From the NCBI GenBank assembly GCA_036381255.1, contig DASVDG010000001.1:1-56935 (forward strand): a stretch of DNA of 56,935 nucleotides, given 5' to 3'. Positions 26,214 to 34,913 of the stretch are shown here, one piece after another. A program made the position numbers and the translations under genes. The DNA is from CALBZE01 sp036381255 (GTDB lineage: Bacteria > Gemmatimonadota > Gemmatimonadetes > Longimicrobiales > RSA9). The notes under the pieces are model-generated. The model was not told where the DNA came from. It did no database searches and was given only the letters and a program-made list of their open reading frames with translations. The stretch's first letter is position 1, and each line of letters starts with the position of its first letter.

Positions 26214-27486
26214 GACGCGTCAACTCCCGCCAGCCGATGTCGCGACGGTACCGCTTGCCTTCGAAGTCGATCGCGTCCGCGGCATCGCGGCTGCGCCGGG
26301 CCGCCTGCTCGATCGTCGGCGCGACTGCGGTCACGGCCAGGACGCGGCCGCCGGCGGTGACGAGCCGGCCGTCCTTCAGCGCGGTGCCGGCGTGGAAGAC
26401 GACGACGTCGTCGGCCTGTGCGACCTCCGCGGGGATCGTGATCGGCTTGCCCTTGTCGTAGGCGCCGGGGTAGCCGCCGGAGGCGAGGACGGTGGTGAGC
26501 GCGTAGCCGTCGTGCCAGTCGAGGCGGGAGGTCGTGATCGTGTCGCCGCGGGCGATGCCGAGCATCGGCTCGAGGAGCGAGGAGCGGAGGAGCGGGAGCA
26601 GCGCCTCCGTCTCGGGGTCGCCGAATCGGGCGTTGAACTCGACGACCTTCGGTCCGTCCGCAGTGAGCATGAGCCCCGCGTAGAGCAGCCCCTGGAACGG
26701 ACGGCCGTCCTCCCGGAGCGCGGCGAGCGTGGGGAGGAGGATCTCGCGGCGGATGCGCTCGAGGAGCGCCGCGTCGACGCGGGATACGGGGGCGTACGCG
26801 CCCATCCCGCCGGTGTTCGGGCCGGTGTCGCCTTCGCCGACTCGCTTGTAGTCCTGCGCGGGGAGCATGGGCAGCACGTCGTGCCCGTCGGTCAGCGCGA
26901 AGACCGACAGCTCTTCACCCTGCATCCACTCCTCGACGACGATCTCGCTGCCCGCGGCGCCGAACTCGCCGCCGGCGAGCATGCTGCGCGCGGCCTGGAG
27001 CGCGGCCTCGACCGACTCGCAGACGACGGCGCCCTTGCCGGCGGCGAGGCCGGAGGCCTTCACGACGATGGGCGCGCCGTGCTCCCGGATGAAAGCTTCC
27101 GCGGGTGCGGGCTCCGTGAAGGTCCGGAACGCGGCGGTCGGCACGCCGGCGCGGGCCATGAGCGCTTTGGCGTAGGCCTTCGACGCCTCGATCGCGGCGG
27201 CGGCGCGGGTCGGCCCGAAGACGGCGAGGCCGCGGTGGACGAACACGTCGGCGATCCCCTCGTCGAGCGGCGCCTCGGGGCCGACGACCGTGAGGTCGAT
27301 GTGGTTGGACTCCGCCCAGGCCGCGAGCGCGGCGACGTCGGTGGGCGCGAGGGGGAGTGGGGTCGCGAGTCCCTCCGTGCCGCCGTTCCCCCTCGTGATG
27401 TAGAACTCCGCGTCGGGCGCATCGCGCCGCAGCTTCCAGAGCAGCGCGTGCTCGCGGCCGCCGTTGCCGATGATCAGAATCTTCAT
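26197..27486 (-). CDS. purD: Phosphoribosylamine-glycine ligase (GAR synthetase)
   Basis: 429 residues, usual length. It joins phosphoribosylamine and glycine with ATP in purine synthesis. The start MKILIIGNGGREHALLWKL is the family signature; the ATP-grasp part has VVKASGLAAGKGAVV and EFNARFGDPETEALLPLL, and the C-terminal blade has ASGGYPGAYDKG. The ATG at 27486 is only seven bases from a -10 box, so the message may be leaderless. The next gene, mutM, overlaps it. Confidence 0.97.
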   Translation of the reverse strand: MKILIIGNGGREHALLWKLRRDAPDAEFYITRGNGGTEGLATPLPLAPTDVAALAAWAESNHIDLTVVGPEAPLDEGIADVFVHRGLAVFGPTRAAAAIEASKAYAKALMARAGVPTAAFRTFTEPAPAEAFIREHGAPIVVKASGLAAGKGAVVCESVEAALQAARSMLAGGEFGAAGSEIVVEEWMQGEELSVFALTDGHDVLPMLPAQDYKRVGEGDTGPNTGGMGAYAPVSRVDAALLERIRREILLPTLAALREDGRPFQGLLYAGLMLTADGPKVVEFNARFGDPETEALLPLLRSSLLEPMLGIARGDTITTSRLDWHDGYALTTVLASGGYPGAYDKGKPITIPAEVAQADDVVVFHAGTALKDGRLVTAGGRVLAVTAVAPTIEQAARRSRDAADAIDFEGKRYRRDIGWRELTRRAGAP

Positions 27487-27493
27487 GCGGCGT

Positions 27494-27522
27494 AAGTTAC
27501 GGCCGCCGGAACCCTTCTGCAA
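27494..27522 (-). promoter_or_regulatory. Promoter of purD with -10 box 7 nt from the ATG
   Basis: On the minus strand, TTGCAG (27522-27517), a 17-base spacer and TAACTT (27499-27494) precede the purD ATG at 27486 by only seven bases. The expected start of transcription is at or beside the ATG. The whole promoter lies within the 3' end of the M48 peptidase gene. Confidence 0.6.
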
Positions 27523-28480
27523 ACGCCTCGCGGACGCGGCGTGCCGCTTCACCGACGTGGTCCACCATCGACTTCGCGTCGTCGGCGTAGGCGCGCATCG
27601 CGGCGGCGAGGTCCTCGGCGTAGGGCGTGCGGCCGTCGCCGCGCCTGCGGTACTCGCCGCGGAGCACGCGGTCGTAGGCGCCCTCTTCGATCCAGTCCCG
27701 CATCTCGGCGACGCGGAGCACGTGGAACGGGTGCGTGGAGCCGAGGAGGTTCAGGACCTTGAAGACGGCATCGGCGACGTCGCCGCTCTGGCGGTACTCG
27801 TCGGCCTGGCGGAGGAACTCGTTCAGGTCGGTCTCCTCTTTGGACCCGCCGCCGGCGAGCTTGAGCATGGTGCCGAGCGCGGCCTCGGGGTTCTGCACGG
27901 CGAGGAGCCCGGCGCGGTCGGCGGAGAGTTCGCTCTTGCGGCTCCACTCGAGGAGGGCGAGGAGGACGGCGCGGGCGGCGAGGCCGACGATCGGGAAGCC
28001 GAGCTCGGCCAGGCGGATCAGGACGACCGTCATCGTGCGGTAGAGCACGTGGCCGCTCATGATGTGGCCGAGCTCGTGGCCGAGCAGGTAGTCGATCTCG
28101 TCGTCTTCGAGGAGGATGAGCGAGCCGGAGTTCAGGACGATGAACGGCCGGTCCATGCCGTAGGCGCCGGCGTTGACGAGCGGCGTCTGGGAGATGAAGA
28201 GCGGGTACGGCTCGGGCGAGTCGAGGGTCTCGAGGACGCGGAGGTAGCGACGGTGCACGTCCGGGAACTGGCGTTCCGAGACGCGGACGGCGTTGGCCTG
28301 GAAGGCGAGGCGGATCGGCTTTTCGCCGAGCAGGCCGAAGATCTTCTTGAGCACCTCATCGAAGGCGGGGACGCGGCGCAGCGCGGCGAGTGCGGCGCGG
28401 TCGGCCGGGTGTTCCCAGGTGCCCGGGTCGATGTCGGTCAGGATTCGGCGTGGCGGGCGGATGTCGGTGGACTCGGTCAT
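27497..28480 (-). CDS. M48 family metallopeptidase
   Basis: 327 residues. The zinc motif HELGH is in DYLLGHELGHIMSGHVLYR near residues 134-152, and the third ligand is the glutamate in RKSELSADRAG near 187. A hydrophobic segment between them may touch the membrane. The first 70 residues lack a signal peptide, so the protein appears cytoplasmic or membrane-attached; family members such as HtpX act in membrane quality control. Its 3' end carries the purD promoter, with purD starting 10 bases downstream. Confidence 0.92.
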   Translation of the reverse strand: MTESTDIRPPRRILTDIDPGTWEHPADRAALAALRRVPAFDEVLKKIFGLLGEKPIRLAFQANAVRVSERQFPDVHRRYLRVLETLDSPEPYPLFISQTPLVNAGAYGMDRPFIVLNSGSLILLEDDEIDYLLGHELGHIMSGHVLYRTMTVVLIRLAELGFPIVGLAARAVLLALLEWSRKSELSADRAGLLAVQNPEAALGTMLKLAGGGSKEETDLNEFLRQADEYRQSGDVADAVFKVLNLLGSTHPFHVLRVAEMRDWIEEGAYDRVLRGEYRRRGDGRTPYAEDLAAAMRAYADDAKSMVDHVGEAARRVREAFAEGFRRP

Positions 28481-28674
28481 CGGGACGCTCCGGGTTCCGG
28501 GGGTCGGCCGCGCGGAGCGGATCCCGCACGCGGCCGGTGTTTGCGACGGCCGGCGCGACGTTCGGCGCGCGCCGGGACCGTCTCGTCATACGTCCGGCCG
28601 TGGGGGCGGGTTTCTCCGGCGCCCCGAGCGCGCGACGTCGTCAGCAGCCCATGCCGGGCGCGTCGACGGTCGGC

Positions 28675-28709
28675 GCCGCCCCGCGCCGGTCGGGCCGGCG
28701 CGGGGCGGC
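28675..28709 (-). terminator. Perfect 15-bp hairpin after the Cys/Met-metabolism gene
   Basis: GCCGCCCCGCGCCGG at 28675-28689 pairs with 28695-28709 around a 5-base loop. It begins 15 bases after the stop of the gene at 28724 on the minus strand and lacks a T-run. Confidence 0.5.
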
Positions 28710-28723
28710 GGCCGTGCCCGGCC

Positions 28724-29881
28724 TCACACGCCGCGGAGCGCGCGGTCGAGGTCCTCGATCAGGTCTTCGACGTCCTCGATGCCGACGGAGAGGCGGACGA
28801 GCGAGTCGGTGATCCCCATGGCGGCGCGTCGCTCGGGCGGCACCGAGGCGTGCGTCTGGAGGGCGGGCAGCCCGATCAGGCTCTCGACGCCGCCGAGGCT
28901 TTCGGCGAGCGCGAAGATGCGGGTGCCTTCGACGACTTTGCGTGCGCGGTCGGCGGTGCCCAGTTCCATGCTGAGCATGCCGGTGAACCCTCGCATCTGC
29001 CGCCTGGCGAGGTCGTGCTGGGGGTGCGAGGGCAGCCCCGGGTAGTTCACGCGCTCGACGGCCGGGTGGTTCTCGAGGAATTCGGCGATGCGCTGGCCGT
29101 TGGCGTTGTGGCGCTCCATGCGCACGTGGAGCGTCTTGGTGCCGCGCATGATGAGCCAGCAGTCCCAGGGGCCGGGCACGGCGCCGACGGCCTTCTGCTG
29201 GAAGCGGAGCGCGTCGGCGACGTCGTCGTCATTGGTGACGACGATCCCGCCGATCACGTCCGAGTGGCCGTTCAGGTACTTCGTGCTGGAGTGGACGACG
29301 ATGGTCGCGCCGAGCTCGAGCGGCCGCTGGTTGAACGGCGAGGCGAAGGTGTTGTCGACGGAGAGATGGACGCCGGCATCGCGGGCGACCTCGGCGACGG
29401 CGCGGAGGTCGGTCAGCCGCATCATCGGGTTGGTCGGTGTCTCGACGTGGATGAGCCGGGTGTTCGGCCGGAGCGCGCGTCTCACGTTGTCGGGGTCGCG
29501 CGAGTCCACGAAGGTGAATTCGATGCCGAGGCGGGCGAGGACCTGGGTGAACATGCGGGTGGTCCCGCCGTAGGTGTTCTCCTCGCTGACGACGTGGTCG
29601 CCGGCGGAGAGGCGTTTGACGATCGCCTCGATCGCGGCGAGCCCGCTGGCGAACGCGATGCCGTGCCTGCCGCCTTCGAGTGCGGCGATGTTGGCCTCCA
29701 TCGCGGAGCGGGTCGGGTTCGTGACGCGGGCGTACTCGTACCCTTCGCGCGGCTTGCCGAGCGCTTCCTGCACGTAGGTGGAGGTCTGGAAGACCGGCGG
29801 CATGATGGCGCCGGTCGTGGGTTCCGGCTGCTGCCCTGCGTGGATTGCGCGGGTACCGAATCGAAGCGAGTCGTCCGTCAT
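28724..29881 (-). CDS. Cystathionine gamma-synthase/lyase family PLP enzyme
   Basis: 385 residues, full length. The signatures are YARVTNPTRSAMEANIAALE near residue 49, VVSEENTYGGTTRMF, and the PLP lysine in VVHSSTKYLNGHSDVIGG near residue 200, with ESLGGVESLIGLPALQTHAS toward the end. The family makes cystathionine from O-acyl-homoserine and cysteine (MetB) or splits it (MccB/CTH); sequence alone does not separate the two. No other methionine or cysteine gene adjoins it. Confidence 0.92.
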   Translation of the reverse strand: MTDDSLRFGTRAIHAGQQPEPTTGAIMPPVFQTSTYVQEALGKPREGYEYARVTNPTRSAMEANIAALEGGRHGIAFASGLAAIEAIVKRLSAGDHVVSEENTYGGTTRMFTQVLARLGIEFTFVDSRDPDNVRRALRPNTRLIHVETPTNPMMRLTDLRAVAEVARDAGVHLSVDNTFASPFNQRPLELGATIVVHSSTKYLNGHSDVIGGIVVTNDDDVADALRFQQKAVGAVPGPWDCWLIMRGTKTLHVRMERHNANGQRIAEFLENHPAVERVNYPGLPSHPQHDLARRQMRGFTGMLSMELGTADRARKVVEGTRIFALAESLGGVESLIGLPALQTHASVPPERRAAMGITDSLVRLSVGIEDVEDLIEDLDRALRGV

Positions 29882-29923
29882 CGGGTGGTCCGTGTGAAGT
29901 GGGTCGGGACGGTCGAGCGGGGA

Positions 29924-29952
29924 AAGGTAGGGTGGGGGTTCGGTGGGGGCAA
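29924..29952 (-). promoter_or_regulatory. Promoter of the cystathionine enzyme gene
   Basis: On the minus strand TTGCCC (29952-29947), 17 bases, then TACCTT (29929-29924). The ATG at 29881 is 42 bases downstream. It is back to back with the promoter of the alpha/beta hydrolase gene at 29971. Confidence 0.5.
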
Positions 29953-29970
29953 CGGGGGCGCGGGGGCGGT

Positions 29971-29999
29971 TTGCTCGCGGTGGTGCGGGGGTGTAGACT
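29971..29999 (+). promoter_or_regulatory. Promoter of the alpha/beta hydrolase gene
   Basis: TTGCTC at 29971-29976, a 17-base spacer, TAGACT at 29994-29999. The predicted transcript would start within a few bases of the heptamer array at 30003, which would then form the 5' leader of the mRNA. Confidence 0.5.
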
Positions 30000-30002
30000 G
30001 GG

Positions 30003-30065
30003 GTCAGTTGTCAGGGGTCAGTAGTCAGTAGTCAGTTGTCAGTTGTCGGGGGTCAGGGATCGGGG
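30003..30065 (+). repeat. Heptanucleotide tandem array (GTCAGKK family), copy 1
   Basis: Nine consecutive 7-base units, in order gtcagtt, gtcaggg, gtcagta, gtcagta, gtcagtt, gtcagtt, gtcgggg, gtcaggg, atcgggg. The phase is kept through every unit, so this is a true 7-mer array and not loose similarity. It occupies the leader of the downstream hydrolase gene. Confidence 0.9.
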
Positions 30066-30091
30066 GACGGAATTGGTTGGGAGGATTTGAG

Positions 30092-30928
30092 GTGGTGGAA
30101 AAGCGGGTGTTGGCGCATGACAGGATCGTGGCGGCGGGTGCGGAGCCGGGGCGGTGGTTGTTCGTGCTGCACGGGGTGTTCGGGATGGGGCGGAACTGGG
30201 CGTCGATCGCGCGGCGGGTGGTGCGGGCGCGGCCGGAGTGGGGCGCGGTGCTGGTGGACCTGAGGGAGCATGGCGGGTCGCGCGGGTTCGCTCCGCCGCA
30301 CACGCTCGCGGCGGCGGCGGCCGACGTGCGGGCGCTGGCGCGGTCGCTCGGCGTGCGGACGGATGCGCTGCTCGGCCACTCGTTCGGCGGGAAGGTCGCA
30401 CTGGCGTATGCGCGGGACTACCCGGGCGCGGTGGACCAGCTCTGGATCGTGGATTCGACGCCCGAGGCGCGGCCGCCGGGCGGGAGCGCGGTGGAGATGC
30501 TCGCGTCGGTGCGCCGACACCCGGGGCCGTTCGAATCGCGGGGCGCGGCGGTGGGCGCGCTCGAGTCCGACGGCTGGGCGACCGGCGTGGCGCAGTGGAT
30601 GTCGACGAACCTCGAGCCGGTCGACGGGGCGTATCGATGGTCGCTGGATTTCGGGGCGATGGAGGCGCTGCTGGAGGACTTCTTCGCGACGGATCTCCGT
30701 GGCATCGTCGAATCGCCGCCGGCGGGGCTCGATGTGCACGTCCTGCGCGCCACGCGCTCGGATGTGCTCGGCGATGCGGCGGCGGAGCGGATCGAGGCGG
30801 CGGCGAGACAGTCCGGCCGCGTCCATCTCCATGTCGTGGAGGGCGGGCACTGGCTGAACGCGGACAACCCGGACGCCGTCGTCGCGCTGATGGAATCGGG
30901 GCTTCCCGACGCGGCGACGGCGGGTTGA
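30092..30928 (+). CDS. Alpha/beta-fold hydrolase (YbfF-like esterase group)
   Basis: 278 residues from the GTG at 30092, which follows GGAGG by seven bases. The oxyanion region is LHGVFGMGRNWASIARRV near residues 25-42, the nucleophile serine is in LGHSFGGKVALAYARDYPG near 93-111, and the histidine is in VEGGHWLNADNP near the end; the acid is probably the Asp of WIVDSTPEARPPGG or one later. Small-ester hydrolysis is likely. The glmM promoter overlaps its stop codon. Confidence 0.9.
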   Translation: MVEKRVLAHDRIVAAGAEPGRWLFVLHGVFGMGRNWASIARRVVRARPEWGAVLVDLREHGGSRGFAPPHTLAAAAADVRALARSLGVRTDALLGHSFGGKVALAYARDYPGAVDQLWIVDSTPEARPPGGSAVEMLASVRRHPGPFESRGAAVGALESDGWATGVAQWMSTNLEPVDGAYRWSLDFGAMEALLEDFFATDLRGIVESPPAGLDVHVLRATRSDVLGDAAAERIEAAARQSGRVHLHVVEGGHWLNADNPDAVVALMESGLPDAATAG

Positions 30929-30953
30929 CCCTGTCCGGCGCGTGGCCTAGCTT
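30925..30953 (+). promoter_or_regulatory. Promoter of glmM
   Basis: TTGACC at 30925-30930 overlaps the stop codon of the hydrolase gene; a 17-base spacer leads to TAGCTT at 30948-30953. The glmM ATG is 64 bases downstream. TTGACC is the best -35 box in the window. Confidence 0.55.
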
Positions 30954-31017
30954 GTGGTTGTTTCGGGGCCGGCCGTACGTTCGAAGACGGCGGCCCCGTT
31001 GGTTATTGGAGGACGAG

Positions 31018-32445
31018 ATGGCGTTCGAGATTCCGAACGAGCTGATGGTGAGCGTCTCCGGCGTGCGCGGCCGCGTGGGCGAGGCGTTGACGCCGGAGGT
31101 GGTGGCGCGCTTTGCCGCCGCGTTCGGCGCGTACGTGCGGGAGACGGCGGGCGGGCGGCGTCCGCGGATCGTGCTCGGGCGCGACTCCCGGACGTCGGGG
31201 CCGATGTTCGTGCGGGTCGCGACGGCGGCGTTGCAGTCCGTCGGCTGCGACGTGGTCGACGTGGGTCTGGTGCCGACGCCGACGACGCTCTACGCGATCC
31301 GGCACCACGGCGCCGATGGCGCGATCGTGGTCACGGCGAGCCACAACCCGGTGGAGTGGAACGCGTTGAAGTTCGCGTCCGCGGCGGGGATGTTCCTGGA
31401 CGCGGAGGAGGCGCCGCGAATGCGCGCCTTCGTCGCGGACCGGCCGGTCCCGTACGTCGGCTGGGACGGTCTGGGCGCGGTGGTCGAGGACCGTGAGGCG
31501 GCGGCCCGTCACGTGGACGCGGTGCTGCGGGTGCCGTACCTCGATGTCGAGGGGATGCGCCGGCGACGCTTCAAGGTCGCGCTGGACTGCATTCGTGGCG
31601 CGGGCACGGAGGTCCTGCCGCGCCTGCTCGAGGCGCTCGGGTGCGACGTCGTCGGGCTGAACCTGGAGCCGGACGGCCGGTTCCCGCGCGAGCCGGAGCC
31701 GGTGGCGCAGAACCTGGGCGAGCTGGAGCGTCTGGTGCGGGAGAGCGGGGCGGACCTGGGGCTGGCGACGGATCCGGATGCGGACCGGCTGTCGCTGGTC
31801 GCGGGGAGCGGCCGGGCGATCGGCGAAGACTTCACGCTCGCGCTCGCCGCCGCGCTGGTGCTCCGCCACGTGACGGGGCCGGTGGTGACGAACCTATCGA
31901 CGAGCCGCCTGCTGGAGGACGTGGCCGCGCAGGCCGGCGCGCCGTTCCACCGGACGCCGGTCGGCGAGATCAACGTGGCCCGGCGGATGGAGGCGGAGGG
32001 CGCGGTGATCGGCGGCGAGGGGAACGGCGGCGTGATCCTGCCGGACGTCCACCTCACGCGGGACGCGGCGGTGGCGGCGGCGCTGGTGCTCCAACTCCTG
32101 CTGGAGACGGGCCGCACTCTGGACGAGCACGTGGCGGCGCAGCGCAGCTACGTGATCATCAAGGACAAGCTGCCGCGGGACGCGGGGCGGATCGAGGACG
32201 CGTACACGGTCCTGGAGGACCGGCTCGCCGCGCCCGCGGCGGACCGCCAGGACGGGTTGCGGCTGGACTGGCCGGCCGACTCGAAGTGGCTGCATCTTCG
32301 GCCGTCGGGTACGGAGCCGATCCTGAGGATCATGGCCGAAGCGCCGACGGAGGCGGAGGCGCGCGAGCTGGTCGAGAAGGCGCGCGCGGCGTTGCTCGGC
32401 TCCGAGGCGCGCGCCGCCGCCGGCGCGGACGGCGGTCCGGCCTGA
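31018..32445 (+). CDS. glmM: Phosphoglucosamine mutase/phosphomannomutase
   Basis: 475 residues. It carries the four alpha-D-phosphohexomutase landmarks: the phosphoserine loop TASHNPVEWNALK near residue 107, the Mg loop DPDADRLS near 257, the sugar loop GGEGNGGVI near 335 and the phosphate loop RPSGTEP near 428. The opening SVSGVRGRVG is of the GlmM type. The position before glmS supports conversion of glucosamine-6-phosphate to glucosamine-1-phosphate for UDP-GlcNAc. GGAGG precedes the ATG. A phosphomannomutase activity cannot be excluded. Confidence 0.92.
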   Translation: MAFEIPNELMVSVSGVRGRVGEALTPEVVARFAAAFGAYVRETAGGRRPRIVLGRDSRTSGPMFVRVATAALQSVGCDVVDVGLVPTPTTLYAIRHHGADGAIVVTASHNPVEWNALKFASAAGMFLDAEEAPRMRAFVADRPVPYVGWDGLGAVVEDREAAARHVDAVLRVPYLDVEGMRRRRFKVALDCIRGAGTEVLPRLLEALGCDVVGLNLEPDGRFPREPEPVAQNLGELERLVRESGADLGLATDPDADRLSLVAGSGRAIGEDFTLALAAALVLRHVTGPVVTNLSTSRLLEDVAAQAGAPFHRTPVGEINVARRMEAEGAVIGGEGNGGVILPDVHLTRDAAVAAALVLQLLLETGRTLDEHVAAQRSYVIIKDKLPRDAGRIEDAYTVLEDRLAAPAADRQDGLRLDWPADSKWLHLRPSGTEPILRIMAEAPTEAEARELVEKARAALLGSEARAAAGADGGPA

Positions 32446-32585
32446 TCCGCCGGGCGCGGGCGTGCGGCCTCCGCTCGTGCCGCCGCCCGGCGCGACCCTT
32501 CGGCGCCCGAAGAGGACGCCACCCCGAGCCCGATTCGCGGCCCGGCCCCATCCGCGTCGCAAATGAAAGAGTCCGTCGACCGACG

Positions 32586-32603
32586 GCAAGGCCCCAGCCT
32601 TGC
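32586..32603 (+). promoter_or_regulatory. Hairpin in the glmS leader
   Basis: GCAAGGC at 32586-32592 pairs with GCCTTGC at 32597-32603 around CCCA, 107 bases before the glmS ATG. The 264-base gap between glmM and glmS shows no other gene. A regulatory or terminator role is possible but not shown; it does not look like the glmS ribozyme. Confidence 0.3.
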
Positions 32604-32709
32604 GGTGGGCGTGGGCATCCGCCACACTTTCCGCGGCGGCACTCACGCGGCGTGCCGCGATCCGAACCGAGCCGGCGCGCCCGCGCGGACCGAAGAAAGT
32701 GAGCCAACC

Positions 32710-34542
32710 ATGTGTGGAATCGTAGGATACATCGGTGACCGTTCCGCCGTGCCGCTGCTCATCGACGGGCTGCGCCGGCTGGAGTACCGCGGGTACGATT
32801 CGGCGGGGATCAGCGTGGCGGTCGATGGCCGGTTGGAGACGCGCAAGACCGCGGGGAAGATCAGCCGGCTCGAGGCGGTGCTGCGCGAAGAGGGCTCGCC
32901 GGAGGGGACATGCGGGATCGCGCACACGCGCTGGGCGACGCACGGCGCGCCGAACACGACGAACGCGCACCCGCACTCGGACTGCGCCGGCCGGTTCGCG
33001 GTGGTGCACAATGGGATCATCGAGAACGCGGGCACGTTGCGGCGCAAGCTCGAGGAGATCGGGCACCAGTTCCGGACGGAGACGGACACGGAGGTGATCT
33101 CGCACCTGATCGAGGAGGCGTACGAAGGCCAGCTCGAGGAGGCGGTCCGCGCGGCGCTGCGGCAGATCGAGGGGACGTACGGCATCGCGGTTTTGTGCAG
33201 CGACGAGCCGCGCAAGATCGTGGCGGCGCGGCGCGGCAGCCCGCTGCTGCTCGGGATCGGCGACCGCGACGAGTACTACGTGGCGAGCGACGTCGCCGCG
33301 ATCCTGGCGCAGACGCGCAAGGTCGTCTACCTCGACGACGGCGAGATCGCGGTGCTCACGGAGTCGGGCTTCGAGACGCTGTCGCTGAAGGGCGACGCGA
33401 TCAGCAAGGAGGTCGACCACGTCTCGTGGGATCTGGACGCGATCGAGAAGGGCGGGCACGACCACTTCATGCTGAAGGAGATCTTCGAGCAGCCGGAGAC
33501 GCTGCGCAACGCAATGCGCGGCAGGCTGCTCGAGGAGGACGGGAACGTCAAGCTCGGCGGCGTGACGCTGTCGAACGACGAGCTGCTCCGGATCAAGAAC
33601 ATCACGATCACCGCGTGCGGCACGTCGTGGCACAGCGCGTTGATCGGCGAGTACATGCTCGAGGAGCTGGCGCGCATCCCGGTCGAGGTCGAGTACGCCT
33701 CCGAGTTCCGGTACCGGAACGCCGTGATCGGGGAGGACACGCTGGTCATCGCGATCAGCCAGTCGGGCGAGACCGCGGACACGCTCGCGGCGCTGCGCGA
33801 GGCGAAGCAGCGAGGCGCGAGGGTGATGGGGATCGTCAACGTGGTCGGCTCGACGATCGCACGGGAGACGGACTTCGGGATCTACCTCCACGCGGGCCCG
33901 GAGATCGGCGTCGCCTCGACGAAGGCGTTCACGAGCCAGGTCGCGGTGCTCTCGCTGTTCACGATCCTGATGGCGCGGCTGCGCTCGATGTCGATCCTCC
34001 AGGGCCGGGAGATGGTCGCGGCGCTCCAGCGGCTCCCGGACCAGGTCGAGCAGGTGCTCGAGCTCAACGAGGCGATCCGCGAGCTGGCGCGCACGTACAA
34101 GGACGCGGCGAACTTCCTGTACCTGGGCCGCGGGCTCAACTTCCCGTCGGCGCTCGAGGGCGCGCTCAAGCTGAAGGAGATCAGCTACATCCACGCGGAG
34201 GGGTACCCGGCGGCCGAGATGAAGCACGGGCCGATCGCGCTGATCGACGAGAACATGCCGGTCGTCGTGATCGCGCCGCACGACGGCGTGTACAGCAAGA
34301 TCGTGTCGAACATCGAGGAGGTGAAGGCGCGGGGCGGCCGGGTCATCGCGGTGGTCACCGAGGGGAACACCGAGCTGCGGGACAAGGTCGATCACCTGAT
34401 CACGATCCCGGCGACGCACGAGATCCTGACGCCGATCCTGGCGACGATCCCGTTGCAGCTGCTGGCGTATCACATTGCCGTGCTGCGGGGGTGCAACGTG
34501 GATCAGCCGCGGAACCTGGCGAAGTCGGTGACGGTGGAGTAG
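32710..34542 (+). CDS. glmS: Glutamine-fructose-6-phosphate aminotransferase (isomerizing)
   Basis: 610 residues, normal length. Cys2 (MCGIVGYIG) is the glutaminase nucleophile; RLEYRGYDSAGI and HTRWATHGAPN complete that domain. Two SIS domains follow, with CGTSWHSAL, ISQSGETADTLAALREAK and ASTKAFTSQVAVL, and the C-terminus DQPRNLAKSVTVE is canonical. It makes glucosamine-6-phosphate, the first step toward UDP-GlcNAc, upstream of the GlmM product. A heptamer repeat array begins two bases after the stop. Confidence 0.98.
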   Translation: MCGIVGYIGDRSAVPLLIDGLRRLEYRGYDSAGISVAVDGRLETRKTAGKISRLEAVLREEGSPEGTCGIAHTRWATHGAPNTTNAHPHSDCAGRFAVVHNGIIENAGTLRRKLEEIGHQFRTETDTEVISHLIEEAYEGQLEEAVRAALRQIEGTYGIAVLCSDEPRKIVAARRGSPLLLGIGDRDEYYVASDVAAILAQTRKVVYLDDGEIAVLTESGFETLSLKGDAISKEVDHVSWDLDAIEKGGHDHFMLKEIFEQPETLRNAMRGRLLEEDGNVKLGGVTLSNDELLRIKNITITACGTSWHSALIGEYMLEELARIPVEVEYASEFRYRNAVIGEDTLVIAISQSGETADTLAALREAKQRGARVMGIVNVVGSTIARETDFGIYLHAGPEIGVASTKAFTSQVAVLSLFTILMARLRSMSILQGREMVAALQRLPDQVEQVLELNEAIRELARTYKDAANFLYLGRGLNFPSALEGALKLKEISYIHAEGYPAAEMKHGPIALIDENMPVVVIAPHDGVYSKIVSNIEEVKARGGRVIAVVTEGNTELRDKVDHLITIPATHEILTPILATIPLQLLAYHIAVLRGCNVDQPRNLAKSVTVE

Positions 34543-34544
34543 GG

Positions 34545-34600
34545 GGCAGTTGTCAGTTGTCAGGATTCAGGGGTCAGGGGTCAGGGGTCAGGATTCGCTG
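34545..34600 (+). repeat. Heptanucleotide tandem array (GTCAGKK family), copy 2
   Basis: Eight in-phase 7-base units: ggcagtt, gtcagtt, gtcagga, ttcaggg, gtcaggg, gtcaggg, gtcagga, ttcgctg. The motif is the same as at 30003, 4.5 kb away, but the flanks differ. It starts three bases after the glmS stop. Confidence 0.9.
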
Positions 34601-34705
34601 GGTCGCGGCGGTTCCCGCGGGACGGGGCCGGGGCGTGGCGGGTATGGGGGGCAGCGACGTTGCCGGCCGCTTCGCGATCCGCGCGCGGGCGCCGGGGTGC
34701 TCCGG

Positions 34706-34737
34706 GATCTGTGCGGACCGGATCTGTGCGGACCGGA
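34706..34737 (+). repeat. Tandem 15/16-nt duplication
   Basis: The sequence gatctgtgcggaccg occurs twice in direct succession, followed by a third partial start (gatcgg). It lies in the 517-base gap between glmS and dtd, just before a hairpin. Confidence 0.75.
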
Positions 34738-34742
34738 TCGGG

Positions 34743-34773
34743 AACGCCGCCGACATTTCGGCGGCGTTTGTAT
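34743..34773 (+). terminator. Rho-independent terminator, glmS side
   Basis: AACGCCGCCGA at 34743-34753 pairs perfectly with TCGGCGGCGTT at 34758-34768 around CATT, followed by TGTATT. The stem is 11 bp. It lies 200 bases after glmS and upstream of the dtd promoter at 34885. Confidence 0.6.
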
Positions 34774-34884
34774 TGGGGGCGGGTGGGGTGCGGAACCTTT
34801 CGATCGGCGTGGCGGCCGCGCTCGACGTTGGCGGGGAGGTGTGGCGGCGGGGAACCGGACGGCGGCGGGCGGGCGCGGTGGTTC

Positions 34885-34913
34885 TTGCGCGCGTGCGGGT
34901 GCGCGGCTACGCT
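34885..34913 (+). promoter_or_regulatory. Promoter of the dtd-maf-mtnA unit
   Basis: TTGCGC at 34885-34890, a 17-base spacer, TACGCT at 34908-34913. The dtd ATG is 146 bases downstream, leaving a long leader in which I see no further structure. Confidence 0.4.

Noticed and set aside
30003..30065. A CRISPR array
   Set aside because: The units are contiguous 7-mers with no spacers, and no cas gene is in the window.
32446..32709. A glmS ribozyme or riboswitch in the glmS leader
   Set aside because: Only a simple 7-bp hairpin is present; the conserved ribozyme core and its cleavage context are not visible.
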